From Pseudomonas alloputida (GTDB taxonomy: Bacteria; Pseudomonadota; Gammaproteobacteria; Pseudomonadales; Pseudomonadaceae), in the NCBI RefSeq assembly GCF_021283545.2, contig NZ_CP128540.1, positions 4,499,501 through 4,563,500 on the forward strand: DNA of 64,000 nt, in the 5' to 3' direction. Under the pieces are notes generated by a model. The model did no database searches. It had not been told where the DNA came from and worked only from the letters and a program-made list of their open reading frames with translations. Of this stretch, positions 56,361 to 64,000 are shown piece after piece. The translations under genes and the position numbers were made by a program. Within the stretch, counting starts at the first letter, position 1. Every line of letters starts with the position of its first letter.

Positions 56361-59096
56361 TCAGACCAGCCGGGAGAGCATGTCCTCGGCTTCCTGACGC
56401 TGGCTGTCGTCGCCATCCTTGACCACTTCGTCGAGGATGTCGCGCGCGCCCTGGCTGTCACCCATGTCGATATAGGCACGGGCCAGGTCGAGCTTGGTGG
56501 CGACTTCGTCACTGCCGGAGAAGAAGTCGAAGTCCAGGTCGTCCAAAGGCTCAGGCTCTGGTTGCGCCACCGCGTCTTCGCTGGTGAAGTGCGGCTCCAG
56601 CGATGGCGTTTCGAGGCTCTGCGACAGCTTGTCCAGCTCGGCGTTGACGTCATTGAGCTCCGAGGCAAAGCTCTTGGCGGCTGGCGAATCGTCTTCCAAC
56701 GACAGGGACAGGTCGAAGTCCGATGGCAAGTCGAACTCGGAGACCGGATCAAACTCCGGTTCGCTGTCGAAGGCAGCCAGTTCGGCGGTGACATCCAGCG
56801 GATCTTGCTCCAGCGCCTCAGGGGCAGCCGGGGCAACCGGCTCGCTGACGTCGAGGTCGAAATCAGACAGGTCCACGGCAGGCTGAGGCTCGGCCTGAGC
56901 CAGCATGGCCTCGAAATCGGCGTCGGCGTCGGCTTGCAGCTCGGCATCCACGGCAAAGGGCTGTTCTTCCGGCTGAGCTTCTTCCTGTACGGGCTCATCG
57001 AGCACAGGCTCAGCGATTATCAGTTCGTCGGGTACGCCCCCCTGCGCCATCGGCTCGTCCAGCACGGACGCGGCCAGCGGGTCTTGATCGGCCAGGTCTT
57101 CACCCAGGCTCAGGTCGAAGGCGCTGTCCAGATCCTGCTCGGCCAGGTCCGTTGCATCGAGCGTTGGCACATCATCGAAGGCGTCCAGCTCAGCGTCAGG
57201 CGCTGCTTGCGCGACAACCTCTGGCTCAGCCTGCTCTTGCGGCTCGAACCCGGACAACTCGTCAGGCACCACATCGGCAACCACTGGCGCTTTGGGCTCA
57301 TCGTGCAGCAGCTCTTGCACGTACTGCTCATCCATTTCGGCAGCCAGCGCCGCCGCACCCAGGCCGGCAGCGGCCAGGCCGAGCATGGCGGGGTAACGCT
57401 CTTTCAGGCCGGCGACTTCAGCAACGTTCTGCTCGCTGGCCGGCAACTGACGCTCCTGTTCGGCGAACGCGCTCTGGTCACCCTGGCGGGCGTACACGTC
57501 CATCAGTTTCAGGCGCAGGTCGTCACGCTCCGGTGCGGCGGCCACGGCGGGCTCCAGCAGCTCGGTGGCACGATTAAGGCGGCCTTCGGCCAGGCATTGG
57601 TCGACTTGCGCCAGCAGCGCGGCGTGCGGGTCTGCTTGTGGTTCAGGCTCGGGTGCTGCCTCGGCGACCGGTTCTGCCACTTTTTCCGCAGCGACGGCAG
57701 CTGCAGCCGAAGCGGCAACCACAGCCGGCGACAGGGTTACACCCGGCTCGGGGGCTTCGACGCCGCCGAAGCTCTCGATATCGCTGTCGAAACCTGCGCC
57801 CTGCTCTTCTTCCAGCGCCCGCGCCATGCGCAGGTGCTTCTCGGCTTCTTGCTGGGCCTTGCGTTTGCGCGCCAGCAGCCACAGCAGCAGTGCCAGCACC
57901 AGGATGCTGGAACCGGCAATCACGCCCAGAAGCCACGGGTTGCCCAGGACCGAGTCGAGCGCCCCCTTCGGCTGGCTGGCGGGTGCTGGCTGGGTGTCCG
58001 GCACAGGCTGGGGTGCGGTATCGGCAGCAGCAGGTGCCGGATTGACCACGGGCTGCTCCGGGGTATCGGCAGCCGCTGCCGACGCGGCTGCGCCCTGGCC
58101 TTCCAGGCGTGCCAACTGGTTGTTCTTCAGCTCGATCAGGCGCTGCAGCTTGTCCAGCTGGCTCTGCAGGTCGGCCATGCGGCTTTTCAGTTCTTCGTTG
58201 TCGCGACGGCTGGTGTCCAGGCTTTCCTGGGCCATGGCCAGCTCGTCATTCAACGCCTTGGCCTGGCCTGCACCGGCCTGGTTGCCCGGGCTGACCAGGC
58301 GCAGGTTGTCGCCCTGGGCGATACGCGACGGTGCAGCCTCGGCGGCGCCACGGCGAGTGGCATCCAGCTGGCGGGCACGCGGTCCCAGGCGACGGCCTTC
58401 ACGCCAGGCCGCATACTGCTCGGCCACCTCGCGGTTCGCCTCGCCCTGGGCGATGCTCTGGATCTGCTGCTGGTCGGGCAGGCGCAGTACCTGGCCAACC
58501 TTCAGCTGGTTGATGTTGTTGCCGATGAAGGCATCCGGGTTCAAAGCCTGGATCGCGATCATGGTCTGCTGGATCGATCCACCCTGGGTGTTACGCGCGG
58601 CAATCTGCCACAAGGTGTCGCGACGCTGGGTGGTGTAGCTGCTGGCACCGGTGATGGCCGGTGTGACATTGCCTGCCGCCGGCTGTTCGCCCTGTGCCTT
58701 GGCCTGGTCGAGCAGCACGCTATAGTCACGCAGCAGGCGGCCCTGCGGCCACATCACCTGCACCAGGAACTTGACCACCGGACCTGGCAGCGGCTGACTG
58801 GAGGTCACGCGCAGCACACTTTTGCCGTTGGGGTTGATCACCGGTGTGAAGGTCAGGTCTTCGAGGTAGGTCGGAAACGCCACCCCGGCCTTGCTGAACT
58901 CTTCCGGTGGCGCCAGGCTCGGCGCCACTTCGGCGGCTTTGAGGTCGCGCACGTCGAGCAATTCGATCTCGGCGTCCAGCGGCTGATTCTGTGCCGACTT
59001 CAGGGTCAGCTCCCCCAGGCCCAGCGCATTCGCCATGCCAGACGACAGCGCGGATGCTGCAGCCATGGCCAGAACCAGTTTGCGAATTCGAAGCAT
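56361..59096 (-). CDS. fimV: FimV-type motility/polarity protein
   Basis: A 911-aa protein: signal peptide (RKLVLAMAAASALSSGMANA), a FimV N-terminal domain (LGLGELTLKSAQNQPLDAEI), a LysM peptidoglycan-binding domain around residues 155-215 (RRDTLWQIAARNTQGGSI, LKVGQVLRLPD), a coiled coil near 270-320, one membrane helix near 385-405 (LLGVIAGSSILVLALLLWLL), a long acidic cytoplasmic part with TPR-like pieces, and the conserved C-terminal FimV domain (KLDLARAYIDMGDSQGARDI). It organises type IV pili and polar signalling in Pseudomonas. It is followed upstream by usg. Confidence 0.95.
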   Translation of the reverse strand: MLRIRKLVLAMAAASALSSGMANALGLGELTLKSAQNQPLDAEIELLDVRDLKAAEVAPSLAPPEEFSKAGVAFPTYLEDLTFTPVINPNGKSVLRVTSSQPLPGPVVKFLVQVMWPQGRLLRDYSVLLDQAKAQGEQPAAGNVTPAITGASSYTTQRRDTLWQIAARNTQGGSIQQTMIAIQALNPDAFIGNNINQLKVGQVLRLPDQQQIQSIAQGEANREVAEQYAAWREGRRLGPRARQLDATRRGAAEAAPSRIAQGDNLRLVSPGNQAGAGQAKALNDELAMAQESLDTSRRDNEELKSRMADLQSQLDKLQRLIELKNNQLARLEGQGAAASAAAADTPEQPVVNPAPAAADTAPQPVPDTQPAPASQPKGALDSVLGNPWLLGVIAGSSILVLALLLWLLARKRKAQQEAEKHLRMARALEEEQGAGFDSDIESFGGVEAPEPGVTLSPAVVAASAAAAVAAEKVAEPVAEAAPEPEPQADPHAALLAQVDQCLAEGRLNRATELLEPAVAAAPERDDLRLKLMDVYARQGDQSAFAEQERQLPASEQNVAEVAGLKERYPAMLGLAAAGLGAAALAAEMDEQYVQELLHDEPKAPVVADVVPDELSGFEPQEQAEPEVVAQAAPDAELDAFDDVPTLDATDLAEQDLDSAFDLSLGEDLADQDPLAASVLDEPMAQGGVPDELIIAEPVLDEPVQEEAQPEEQPFAVDAELQADADADFEAMLAQAEPQPAVDLSDFDLDVSEPVAPAAPEALEQDPLDVTAELAAFDSEPEFDPVSEFDLPSDFDLSLSLEDDSPAAKSFASELNDVNAELDKLSQSLETPSLEPHFTSEDAVAQPEPEPLDDLDFDFFSGSDEVATKLDLARAYIDMGDSQGARDILDEVVKDGDDSQRQEAEDMLSRLV

Positions 59097-59167
59097 GACC
59101 TCTTCCCTTGTATGAATCGTCCCGAAACCTGCATGCGGAGCAGGACAAAAGTGCTCGCCAGTATCTT

Positions 59168-60172
59168 TTACGGCATGTGTTTAATCAACAATTGCGCCAC
59201 TTGCACGGCATTGAGCGCGGCGCCTTTGCGCACGTTGTCGGTGGTTAGCCAGAGGTTGAGTTGCTGGTCTTCATCAACACCGTGACGTACACGTCCAACA
59301 TAGACCACGTCTTGGCCCACTGCGTCACCTACCGGGGTCGGATAATCATCGTTTTCCACCCGCTCGATGCTGTCGGCTGCCTCCAGGGCCTGGTTGACCG
59401 CTGCCAGGTCTACCGGGCGACGGCTTTGCACGGCCACACTGAAGCTATCGCCGAAAAACACCGGGACTTGAACACAGCTCACGGAAATCTTCAGTTCAGG
59501 CAGGCCCAGCAGTACGCGCAGTTCGCTGACCAGGCGGCGCTCCAGCGCGGTATGGCCCTGCTCGTCGGCAGCACCGACCTGGGCCAGCAGGTTGAATGCC
59601 ACCTGGCGGTCGAAGAAGCGCGGCTCCAGCGGGCGGGCATTGAGCAGTTCGGCGGTTTGCCGGGCCAGCTCGCTGACCGCTTCACGGCCTTGCGCAGACA
59701 CCGCCAACGCGGCCATCACTTGCACCCGCTCGATGTCCAGCAGGCCTTTGAGCGGCGCCAGCGCGACGGCCAGGGCTACTGCGGCCGAGCATGGGCTGAC
59801 GATACGCGCTGGCAACGACAGGCTGGCCAGGCGTTCGGCGTTGGCTTCCGGCACCAGGGCCAGGGCGTCGTCCAGGCCGCCGGACAGGTCGATGACCGTG
59901 CAGCCCGCCTGCAGCGCCTTGCCGGCAAAGCTGCGGCTGACGGCGGCGCCGGTGGCGAAGAAGGCCAGCTTGACCTGGGCGAAGTCGAAGCTGTCGACTT
60001 CGCGCACCTTCAGTTTCTTGCCAGCGAACATCACGCTGCTGCCCGCCGATTCCATGCTGGCCAGCAGGTGCAGAGTGGCAACCGGGAATGCCAGTTCTTC
60101 GAGGATCTGCACCAAGGCTTCACCGACGCTGCCGGTGGCGCCGACGACGGCGATATCCAAAGGGTGTGTCAT
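59168..60172 (-). CDS. usg: Usg-type aspartate-semialdehyde dehydrogenase homologue
   Basis: A 334-aa protein of the ASADH fold: nucleotide loop VVGATGSVGEALVQILEE, the Cys region RIVSPCSAAVALAVALAP and the dimer/catalytic part CVQVPVFFGDSFSVAVQ. In true ASADH the latter motif ends in GHS with the catalytic His; here it is GDS, so normal dehydrogenase activity is doubtful. This is the Usg subfamily, encoded near asd and truA in gamma-proteobacteria, of unknown function. The real asd gene lies 2.4 kb further along the same strand, separated by repeats and an IS element. Confidence 0.85.
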   Translation of the reverse strand: MTHPLDIAVVGATGSVGEALVQILEELAFPVATLHLLASMESAGSSVMFAGKKLKVREVDSFDFAQVKLAFFATGAAVSRSFAGKALQAGCTVIDLSGGLDDALALVPEANAERLASLSLPARIVSPCSAAVALAVALAPLKGLLDIERVQVMAALAVSAQGREAVSELARQTAELLNARPLEPRFFDRQVAFNLLAQVGAADEQGHTALERRLVSELRVLLGLPELKISVSCVQVPVFFGDSFSVAVQSRRPVDLAAVNQALEAADSIERVENDDYPTPVGDAVGQDVVYVGRVRHGVDEDQQLNLWLTTDNVRKGAALNAVQVAQLLIKHMP

Positions 60173-60282
60173 GGAAGGGATCCTTTTGCTGTAAACGGCG
60201 GGGGCGGCACTTTACTCGGATTGTAGGGTTTTGTCTGTGCCTCCCCCAGCGTTGCCTATTGCTGTAGCTATTGCTGTTGCTG

Positions 60283-60320
60283 TTGATCTTGATCTTGATC
60301 TTGATCTTGATCTTGATCTT
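60283..60320. repeat. Hexanucleotide tandem repeat (TTGATC)6
   Basis: Six perfect TTGATC units plus two bases. It directly abuts the left inverted-repeat arm and is preceded by degenerate TTGCTG hexamers (about 60257-60282). Number of copies may vary between strains. Confidence 0.95.
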
Positions 60321-60321
60321 C

Positions 60322-60542
60322 GCGACTTCAGGAGGCCGAACGCAGGCCTTGCGGAGGCAGGTGACGGGCATGGATGCCCGTCAAGCGCTGAGGCCCCAGG
60401 ATGGGGCCTTCGGCGCGGTCCTGCCGGGAGCAAGGCCGGAGTGAGGGGACCCCGGAGCGCAGCGCAGGGGCCGGATGATGGGAGCGCAGCGTTTTTTGGT
60501 TACTTTTTGTCGCGTTTGACAAAAAGTGACTCGCCGTAAGGG
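60322..60542 (+). repeat. Left arm of large inverted repeat (outer part)
   Basis: Begins GCGACTTCAGGAGGCCGA and runs to CCGTAAGGG at the IS edge. It matches the reverse complement of the right arm (62095-62342) along its length with scattered substitutions and a few small indels. The arm resumes after the IS at 61973-62005. Confidence 0.88.
60534..60542. repeat. IS target-site duplication, left
   Basis: CCGTAAGGG directly before the left end of the IS; identical to 61964-61972 directly after its right end. The uninterrupted site is still present in the right arm of the inverted repeat. Confidence 0.85.
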
Positions 60543-61963
60543 CCATCCCTTTCAAGGTCTTTTGGTTTTGGCGGCTTTGATGACCCGATCCGTCGAAACA
60601 TGAGCATGTACAGCCGTCCCTTGCACCCAGGCCTTCGCTTTGAGCACCTTGGGGCCTCGTGGGCTTTTCGCAACCTGTCTGGGCTGGATGTTTCTGGCCA
60701 GCTCCAGCAGGCGCTGAGCCAGGTTTTCCATCGGAACAACGGGCATGTACTCGGATGGCAGGGCAATCTGCATGCCTTCGTAACCCCCTCTGATCTGCAC
60801 CGCCAAGTGATAGATCGAGGCTTCCCAATTCTCGGGCAAGGCATCGCGGTGAGCCTGTTCAACACTTCGCTTGAGCAAGGCCAGAACGTTGTATGCCAGC
60901 ACGGCAGTGGTGAATCCAAGCAAGGCGGCTCGCGGACTGCCGAGGGTTTCAATTTCACTTTCCAGAATTGCTTCCAACCGCTGGAACATCCCTTCAATGC
61001 TCCAGCGGCGCCGATAGAAGTCTGCGATCTGTTGCGCACTGATGCTCTCGGGCAGGTTGCTCCAGAACATCAAGCTGTTATCACCTGAGTCGTTTGGTGA
61101 ATGAAGCGTTAACTCGACACGTCGCCAGCGGTGCCCGCCTTTTACTTCGATGGATTGCTCGCGCACAGTGCCTGTGGCGACGGGCATCGGTGCTTGCCAC
61201 TCACCTTCCTGGATCAAGCGTGGATGCTTGGCCTGCTGGCGAATGACAAATGATGTCTTCACCTGTTCGCACGCCTCCATTACAGGCAGCGTGCAGTAGA
61301 GACGGTCAGCGATCCAAACCTGATTGGTCTTTGCTTCAGCCAGCAACGGCAAAACACAAACTCGTTCGCTTGCGTAGGCGTCCTCGCACGGCTGGAGGTC
61401 AATTACCTGATCCAGGTCGGGGTCGTAAACCACCACCGAAAACCCGGGGCGAGCCGCTCCGCGCTCTTGGCGCAACGCGCCAAGACGCTTTTCGGTAGAG
61501 GCCAAGTGGCTGCCATCGACCACCCGAACTTGCCAATCAGGAAGCATGGCTGAGCAGCCCAACTCATGGATTGTCGGCGCCAAGCGCTGCGCGCAGCCTG
61601 TCACCAGAGCACGCAACAGGGCAGGTTCGGTTCGACTGATCTTGTCGTACAGAGCTGCCAGGCTGACGGGAAGGTCGTCCAGTTGTCTTGCCGCAGCATG
61701 CAGCGATGGCTTCAAGCCCAATGAAACAAGCGACATCAACTTGATAATGGTCGAGAACAGCAGCTCGCGAGAATACTGCCGTTGGCGGTGCTCCTCGAAA
61801 ACCTGATCGACCCACTCCGGCGCAATGGCCTGCTCCAAGGCAAGTTTGGCCATTACGCTGGCGGGTGCTTTTTTCTCGAATCGCGCTAGTACATCAGCCC
61901 ACATCGCTCGGGTCTTCCTGACTGGATTTCAGCGAATTCTACCGAAGACCTTGAAAGGGATGG
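60543..61963 (-). mobile_element. IS4-family insertion sequence, complete, 1421 bp
   Basis: The element is bounded by a 19-bp perfect terminal inverted repeat, CCATCCCTTTCAAGGTCTT at the left and its reverse complement at the right, and by the 9-bp direct repeat CCGTAAGGG. It carries one transposase gene read leftward. Intact ends, target duplication and an open transposase frame suggest recent insertion. It lies inside the left arm of a large inverted repeat between usg and asd, with no gene broken. Confidence 0.9.
60552..61904 (-). CDS. IS4-family transposase
   Basis: A 450-aa DDE transposase. Acidic residues are visible in VRVVDGSHLAS (first D), WIADRLYCTL (second D) and in the IS4 YREK-like box FYRRRWSIEGMFQRLEAIL (E). 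Its stop lies inside the left terminal repeat. It cuts and pastes the element through a hairpin intermediate. The frame is undamaged over its whole length. Base use is slightly less GC-rich than the flanking genes. Confidence 0.93.
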   Translation of the reverse strand: MWADVLARFEKKAPASVMAKLALEQAIAPEWVDQVFEEHRQRQYSRELLFSTIIKLMSLVSLGLKPSLHAAARQLDDLPVSLAALYDKISRTEPALLRALVTGCAQRLAPTIHELGCSAMLPDWQVRVVDGSHLASTEKRLGALRQERGAARPGFSVVVYDPDLDQVIDLQPCEDAYASERVCVLPLLAEAKTNQVWIADRLYCTLPVMEACEQVKTSFVIRQQAKHPRLIQEGEWQAPMPVATGTVREQSIEVKGGHRWRRVELTLHSPNDSGDNSLMFWSNLPESISAQQIADFYRRRWSIEGMFQRLEAILESEIETLGSPRAALLGFTTAVLAYNVLALLKRSVEQAHRDALPENWEASIYHLAVQIRGGYEGMQIALPSEYMPVVPMENLAQRLLELARNIQPRQVAKSPRGPKVLKAKAWVQGTAVHAHVSTDRVIKAAKTKRP

Positions 61964-61972
61964 CCGTAAGGG
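61964..61972. repeat. IS target-site duplication, right
   Basis: CCGTAAGGG, identical to 60534-60542. Confidence 0.85.
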
Positions 61973-62005
61973 CGAAAAGGTGAGTATGTGTCGCCATCGT
62001 GAATG
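61973..62005 (+). repeat. Left arm of large inverted repeat (inner remainder)
   Basis: CGAAAAGGTGAGTATGTG and what follows, to CGTGAATG, matches the reverse complement of 62095-62127 in the right arm. Joined to 60322-60542 it restores the pre-insertion arm of about 250 bp. Confidence 0.8.
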
Positions 62006-62034
62006 GACTGTTCGCTGAGTCAAAACAGACGAAT

Positions 62035-62062
62035 TTGCTTCTTGCTTCTTGCTTCTTGCTTC
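62035..62062. repeat. Heptanucleotide tandem repeat (TTGCTTC)4
   Basis: Four perfect TTGCTTC units in the spacer between the two arms of the large inverted repeat. Confidence 0.95.
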
Positions 62063-62094
62063 TTGGATGTGGGCATTCACACCGAGTAGGTATT

Positions 62095-62342
62095 CATTCA
62101 CGCAGGTGGCGCATAGTCACCTTTCCGCCCTTACGGCGGGTCCCTTTTTGTCGTGGCAAAAAGGAACCAAAAACCGTCGGCTCCCATCATCCGGCCCCTG
62201 CGCTACGCTCCGGGGTCCCCTCGCTCCGGGCTTGCTCCCGGGAGGACCGCGCTGCAGGCCCCATCCTGGGGCCCAGCGCTTGACGGGCATCCATGCCCGT
62301 CACCTCCCTCCGCAAGCCCTGCGCTCGGCCTCCTGAAGTCGC
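62095..62342 (-). repeat. Right arm of large inverted repeat
   Basis: Starts CATTCACG and ends CCTGAAGTCGC. It contains the unbroken form of the IS target (CCCTTACGG on this strand), a GACGGGCAT/ATGCCCGTC palindrome and several other small hairpins, all shared with the left arm. Small frames in it (for example RLTGIHARHLPPQ) occur in both arms and are repeat-derived. Confidence 0.88.
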
Positions 62343-62376
62343 AATCTGCGTCGCCTGAACTACCGCGCACTTAGAA

Positions 62377-62406
62377 GCAAAAGCAAAAGCAACGGCAACG
62401 GCAACG
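62377..62406. repeat. Hexanucleotide tandem repeat (GCAAAA)2(GCAACG)3
   Basis: Five hexamers of the form GCAAMR lie 34 bp outside the right arm, mirroring the TTGATC tract at the outer edge of the left arm. Confidence 0.92.
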
Positions 62407-62494
62407 GCTCTGTCAGAGCAGACATTTCGCCATTAAACAGCGGCATGAATTATCCGGCGATTAGGCCCGCGACCCAAATGCATACTTTCAGGCA

Positions 62495-62528
62495 TAAAAA
62501 AATACCGCACTGTCACCAGTGCGGTATT
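62495..62528 (-). terminator. Intrinsic terminator of asd
   Basis: On the minus strand AATACCGCACTG-GTGA-CAGTGCGGTATT followed by TTTTTT. A 12-bp perfect stem 21 bp after the asd stop; a textbook rho-independent terminator. Confidence 0.93.
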
Positions 62529-62549
62529 TTTCAGGTGAAGCCTGAACGA

Positions 62550-63662
62550 TCAACGCTCCAGCAGAATCCGCAACATGCGGCGCAGCGGTTCGGCGGCGCC
62601 CCACAGCAGCTGGTCACCCACGGTGAACGCGCCCAGGTACTGCGACCCCATGTTCAGCTTGCGCAGACGGCCAACCGGGATGTTCAGGGTGCCGGTAACC
62701 TTGGTCGGGGTCAGCTCCTGCATGCTGATTTCACGCTGGTTCGGCACCAGCTTCACCCAAGGGTTGTGCTGGCTGATCATGCCTTCGATGTCGGCGATCG
62801 GCACGTCCTTGTTCAGCTTGATGGTCAGCGCCTGGCTGTGGCAGCGCATGGCGCCAATGCGCACACAGATGCCGTCGACCGGGATCGGGCTCTTGAAGCG
62901 ACCGAGGATCTTGTTGGTTTCGGCCTGGGCCTTCCACTCTTCGCGGCTCTGACCGTTCGGCAGTTCCTTGTCGATCCATGGGATCAGGCTGCCCGCCAGC
63001 GGCACGCCGAAGTTCTCGGTCGGGAACGCTTCGCTGCGCATGGTCTCGGCAACCTTGCGGTCGATATCGAGAATGGCGCTGGCCGGGTTGGCCAGGTCAT
63101 CGGCCACTGCCGCGTGGGTAGCACCCATCTGCTTGATCAGCTCGCGCATGTTCTGCGCGCCGGCACCCGAAGCCGCCTGGTAGGTCATGGCGCTCATCCA
63201 CTCGACCAGACCGGCCTCGAACAGGCCACCCAGGCCCATCAGCATCAGACTGACGGTGCAGTTGCCACCGATGTAGTTCTTGGTACCGGCATCCAGCTGC
63301 TGGTCGATGACCTTGCGGTTGACCGGGTCGAGGATGATCACCGCGTCATCCTGCATGCGCAGGGACGAAGCGGCGTCGATCCAGTAACCCTGCCAGCCGG
63401 CTTCACGCAGCTTGGGGAAGACCTCGTTGGTGTAGTCGCCACCCTGGCAGGTCAGGATCACGTCGAGGGTCTTGAGTTCTTCAATCGAATAAGCGTCCTT
63501 GAGGGGCGCTGTATCCTTGCCCACGTTCGGACCCTGGCCACCAACATTGGAGGTAGTGAAGAACACCGGCTCGATAAGGTCGAAATCCTGCTCCTCCAGC
63601 ATCCGCTGCATGAGCACGGAACCGACCATACCGCGCCAACCGATCAGACCTACACGTTTCAT
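62550..63662 (-). CDS. asd: Aspartate-semialdehyde dehydrogenase
   Basis: A 370-aa gamma-proteobacterial ASADH. The NADP loop is [20 protein letters not shown], the catalytic Cys is in [20 protein letters not shown] (about residue 134), and the His is in [18 protein letters not shown]. It reduces aspartyl phosphate to the semialdehyde for lysine, threonine and methionine synthesis. Monocistronic end by the strong terminator; leuB lies 63 bp upstream on the same strand. Confidence 0.96.
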   Translation of the reverse strand: MKRVGLIGWRGMVGSVLMQRMLEEQDFDLIEPVFFTTSNVGGQGPNVGKDTAPLKDAYSIEELKTLDVILTCQGGDYTNEVFPKLREAGWQGYWIDAASSLRMQDDAVIILDPVNRKVIDQQLDAGTKNYIGGNCTVSLMLMGLGGLFEAGLVEWMSAMTYQAASGAGAQNMRELIKQMGATHAAVADDLANPASAILDIDRKVAETMRSEAFPTENFGVPLAGSLIPWIDKELPNGQSREEWKAQAETNKILGRFKSPIPVDGICVRIGAMRCHSQALTIKLNKDVPIADIEGMISQHNPWVKLVPNQREISMQELTPTKVTGTLNIPVGRLRKLNMGSQYLGAFTVGDQLLWGAAEPLRRMLRILLER

Positions 63663-63725
63663 CGCAACTACACCTTTGCTAAAAGTGGGCCGCCACCGGG
63701 AATTTTGGGGGGCGGGCCAGAGAGA

Positions 63726-64000
63726 TTACAGATTCCGCAGCGCTGCGACTACTGCGTCGCCCATTTCCTGCGTACCAACTTTGCGGCAGCCTTCCGAGAA
63801 GATGTCGCCGGTACGCAGCCCCTGGTCCAGAACCAGGCTCACGGCCTTCTCGATCGCCTCGGCGGCAGCCGACTGATTGAAGCTGTAACGCAACATCATC
63901 GACACCGACAGGATGGTCGCCAGTGGGTTGGCGATGCCAAGGCCGGCGATGTCCGGTGCCGAGCCGTGGCAAGGCTCGTACATGCCTTTGTTGTCGGCAT
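63726..64000 (-). CDS. leuB: 3-isopropylmalate dehydrogenase, C-terminal part (cut by window edge)
   Basis: The last 91 codons before the stop are visible. [18 protein letters not shown] is the conserved nucleotide-binding segment of the isocitrate/isopropylmalate dehydrogenase family, followed by [19 protein letters not shown], and the protein ends [11 protein letters not shown]. It oxidises and decarboxylates 3-isopropylmalate in leucine synthesis. The start lies beyond the right edge. Confidence 0.95.
   Translation of the reverse strand, partial: ADNKGMYEPCHGSAPDIAGLGIANPLATILSVSMMLRYSFNQSAAAEAIEKAVSLVLDQGLRTGDIFSEGCRKVGTQEMGDAVVAALRNL

Larger units (their letters stand above)
60173..60542. 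other. Gene-free stretch: hexamer tract and outer part of the left inverted-repeat arm
   Basis: 60173-60270 is spacer; 60283-60320 is a (TTGATC)6 tract preceded by imperfect TTGCTG units; 60322-60542 is the first 221 bp of the left inverted-repeat arm up to the IS insertion point. No gene is supported here; several overlapping small frames are repeat-derived. Confidence 0.75.
61905..62549. other. Gene-free stretch from the IS to asd
   Basis: Contains the right end of the IS, the inner remainder of the left arm (61973-62005), a spacer of 89 bp with a heptamer repeat (62035-62062), the right arm (62095-62342), a GCAAMR hexamer tract (62377-62406), and the asd terminator (62495-62528). No gene is supported. 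Confidence 0.75.

Noticed and set aside
56304..59285. 993-codon open frame on the plus strand
   Set aside because: Antisense shadow of fimV, whose LysM and C-terminal domains are clear.
62049..62374. Small plus-strand frames of 70-95 codons
   Set aside because: They lie in the inverted-repeat arm and are mirrored by frames in the other arm, so they follow from the repeat and not from a gene.

Overview
The window is about 64 kb of GC-rich chromosome from a Pseudomonas of the P. putida group. The evidence is the gene order purF-cvpA-SPOR-folC-accD-trpF-truA-fimV-usg-asd-leuB, the Pseudomonas-type REP palindromes (GTGGGAGCGGGC...), the tRNA-Asp/tRNA-Val cluster and the many ATGA start/stop overlaps. 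From memory the order matches the KT2440 chromosome around PP_1988-PP_2039; this was not checked by search. No origin, prophage, CRISPR array or rRNA was seen.

Layout. 1-6565: a catabolic/transport block. An acyl-CoA dehydrogenase (cut by the window edge) and an acyl-CoA synthetase run leftward. Divergently, a class II aldolase, a DapA-family lyase, a BenE-family symporter and an MFS carrier run rightward. A perfect 17-bp palindrome lies between the two arms. 6601-7911 is a DUF2235 (Tle1-like) hydrolase. 8140-14951 is a tightly overlapped MoxR-DUF58-DUF4381-BatA-BatB/TPR-BatD operon. 14952-17152 is a REP-rich stretch with a DUF3077 gene behind a very structured leader and an orphan RHS tip. 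17153-22622 is sbcD-sbcC plus a glutathione transferase. 22755-27940 holds a 58-aa exported microprotein, a periplasmic lactonase-type propeller, a small acidic protein and an RND exporter/YCF48 propeller pair. 28134-34651 is pepN, DUF2797, DUF1315, rhomboid, metallophosphatase and nadK, all leftward. 34740-39603 holds DUF1853, cytochrome b561, a PLP desulfhydrase/deaminase and fadH.

39930-45183 is the most unusual accessory stretch. It has two paralogous P47-like TULIP proteins, a membrane-anchored nitrilase-fold protein that lacks the catalytic Cys and Lys, and an AraC regulator, all on the plus strand. 45180-47110 has a 28-aa ORF, a lipoprotein, three tRNA-Asp genes in repeated units and tRNA-Val. 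47330-60172 is the housekeeping series SDR-metZ-purF-cvpA-SPOR-folC-accD-trpF-truA-fimV-usg. Between usg and asd lies a pair of ~250-bp inverted repeats; an IS4-family element (60543-61963, 9-bp target duplication) sits inside the left arm. The window ends in asd and the C-terminal part of leuB.

Best candidates for undescribed biology are: (1) the leader of the DUF3077 gene, which folds by eye into a 16-bp helix closing two hairpins, with one junction strand able to pair with either of two flanking GTGAGAA copies; (2) the P47-P47-pseudonitrilase-AraC locus; (3) the inverted-repeat element targeted by the IS.
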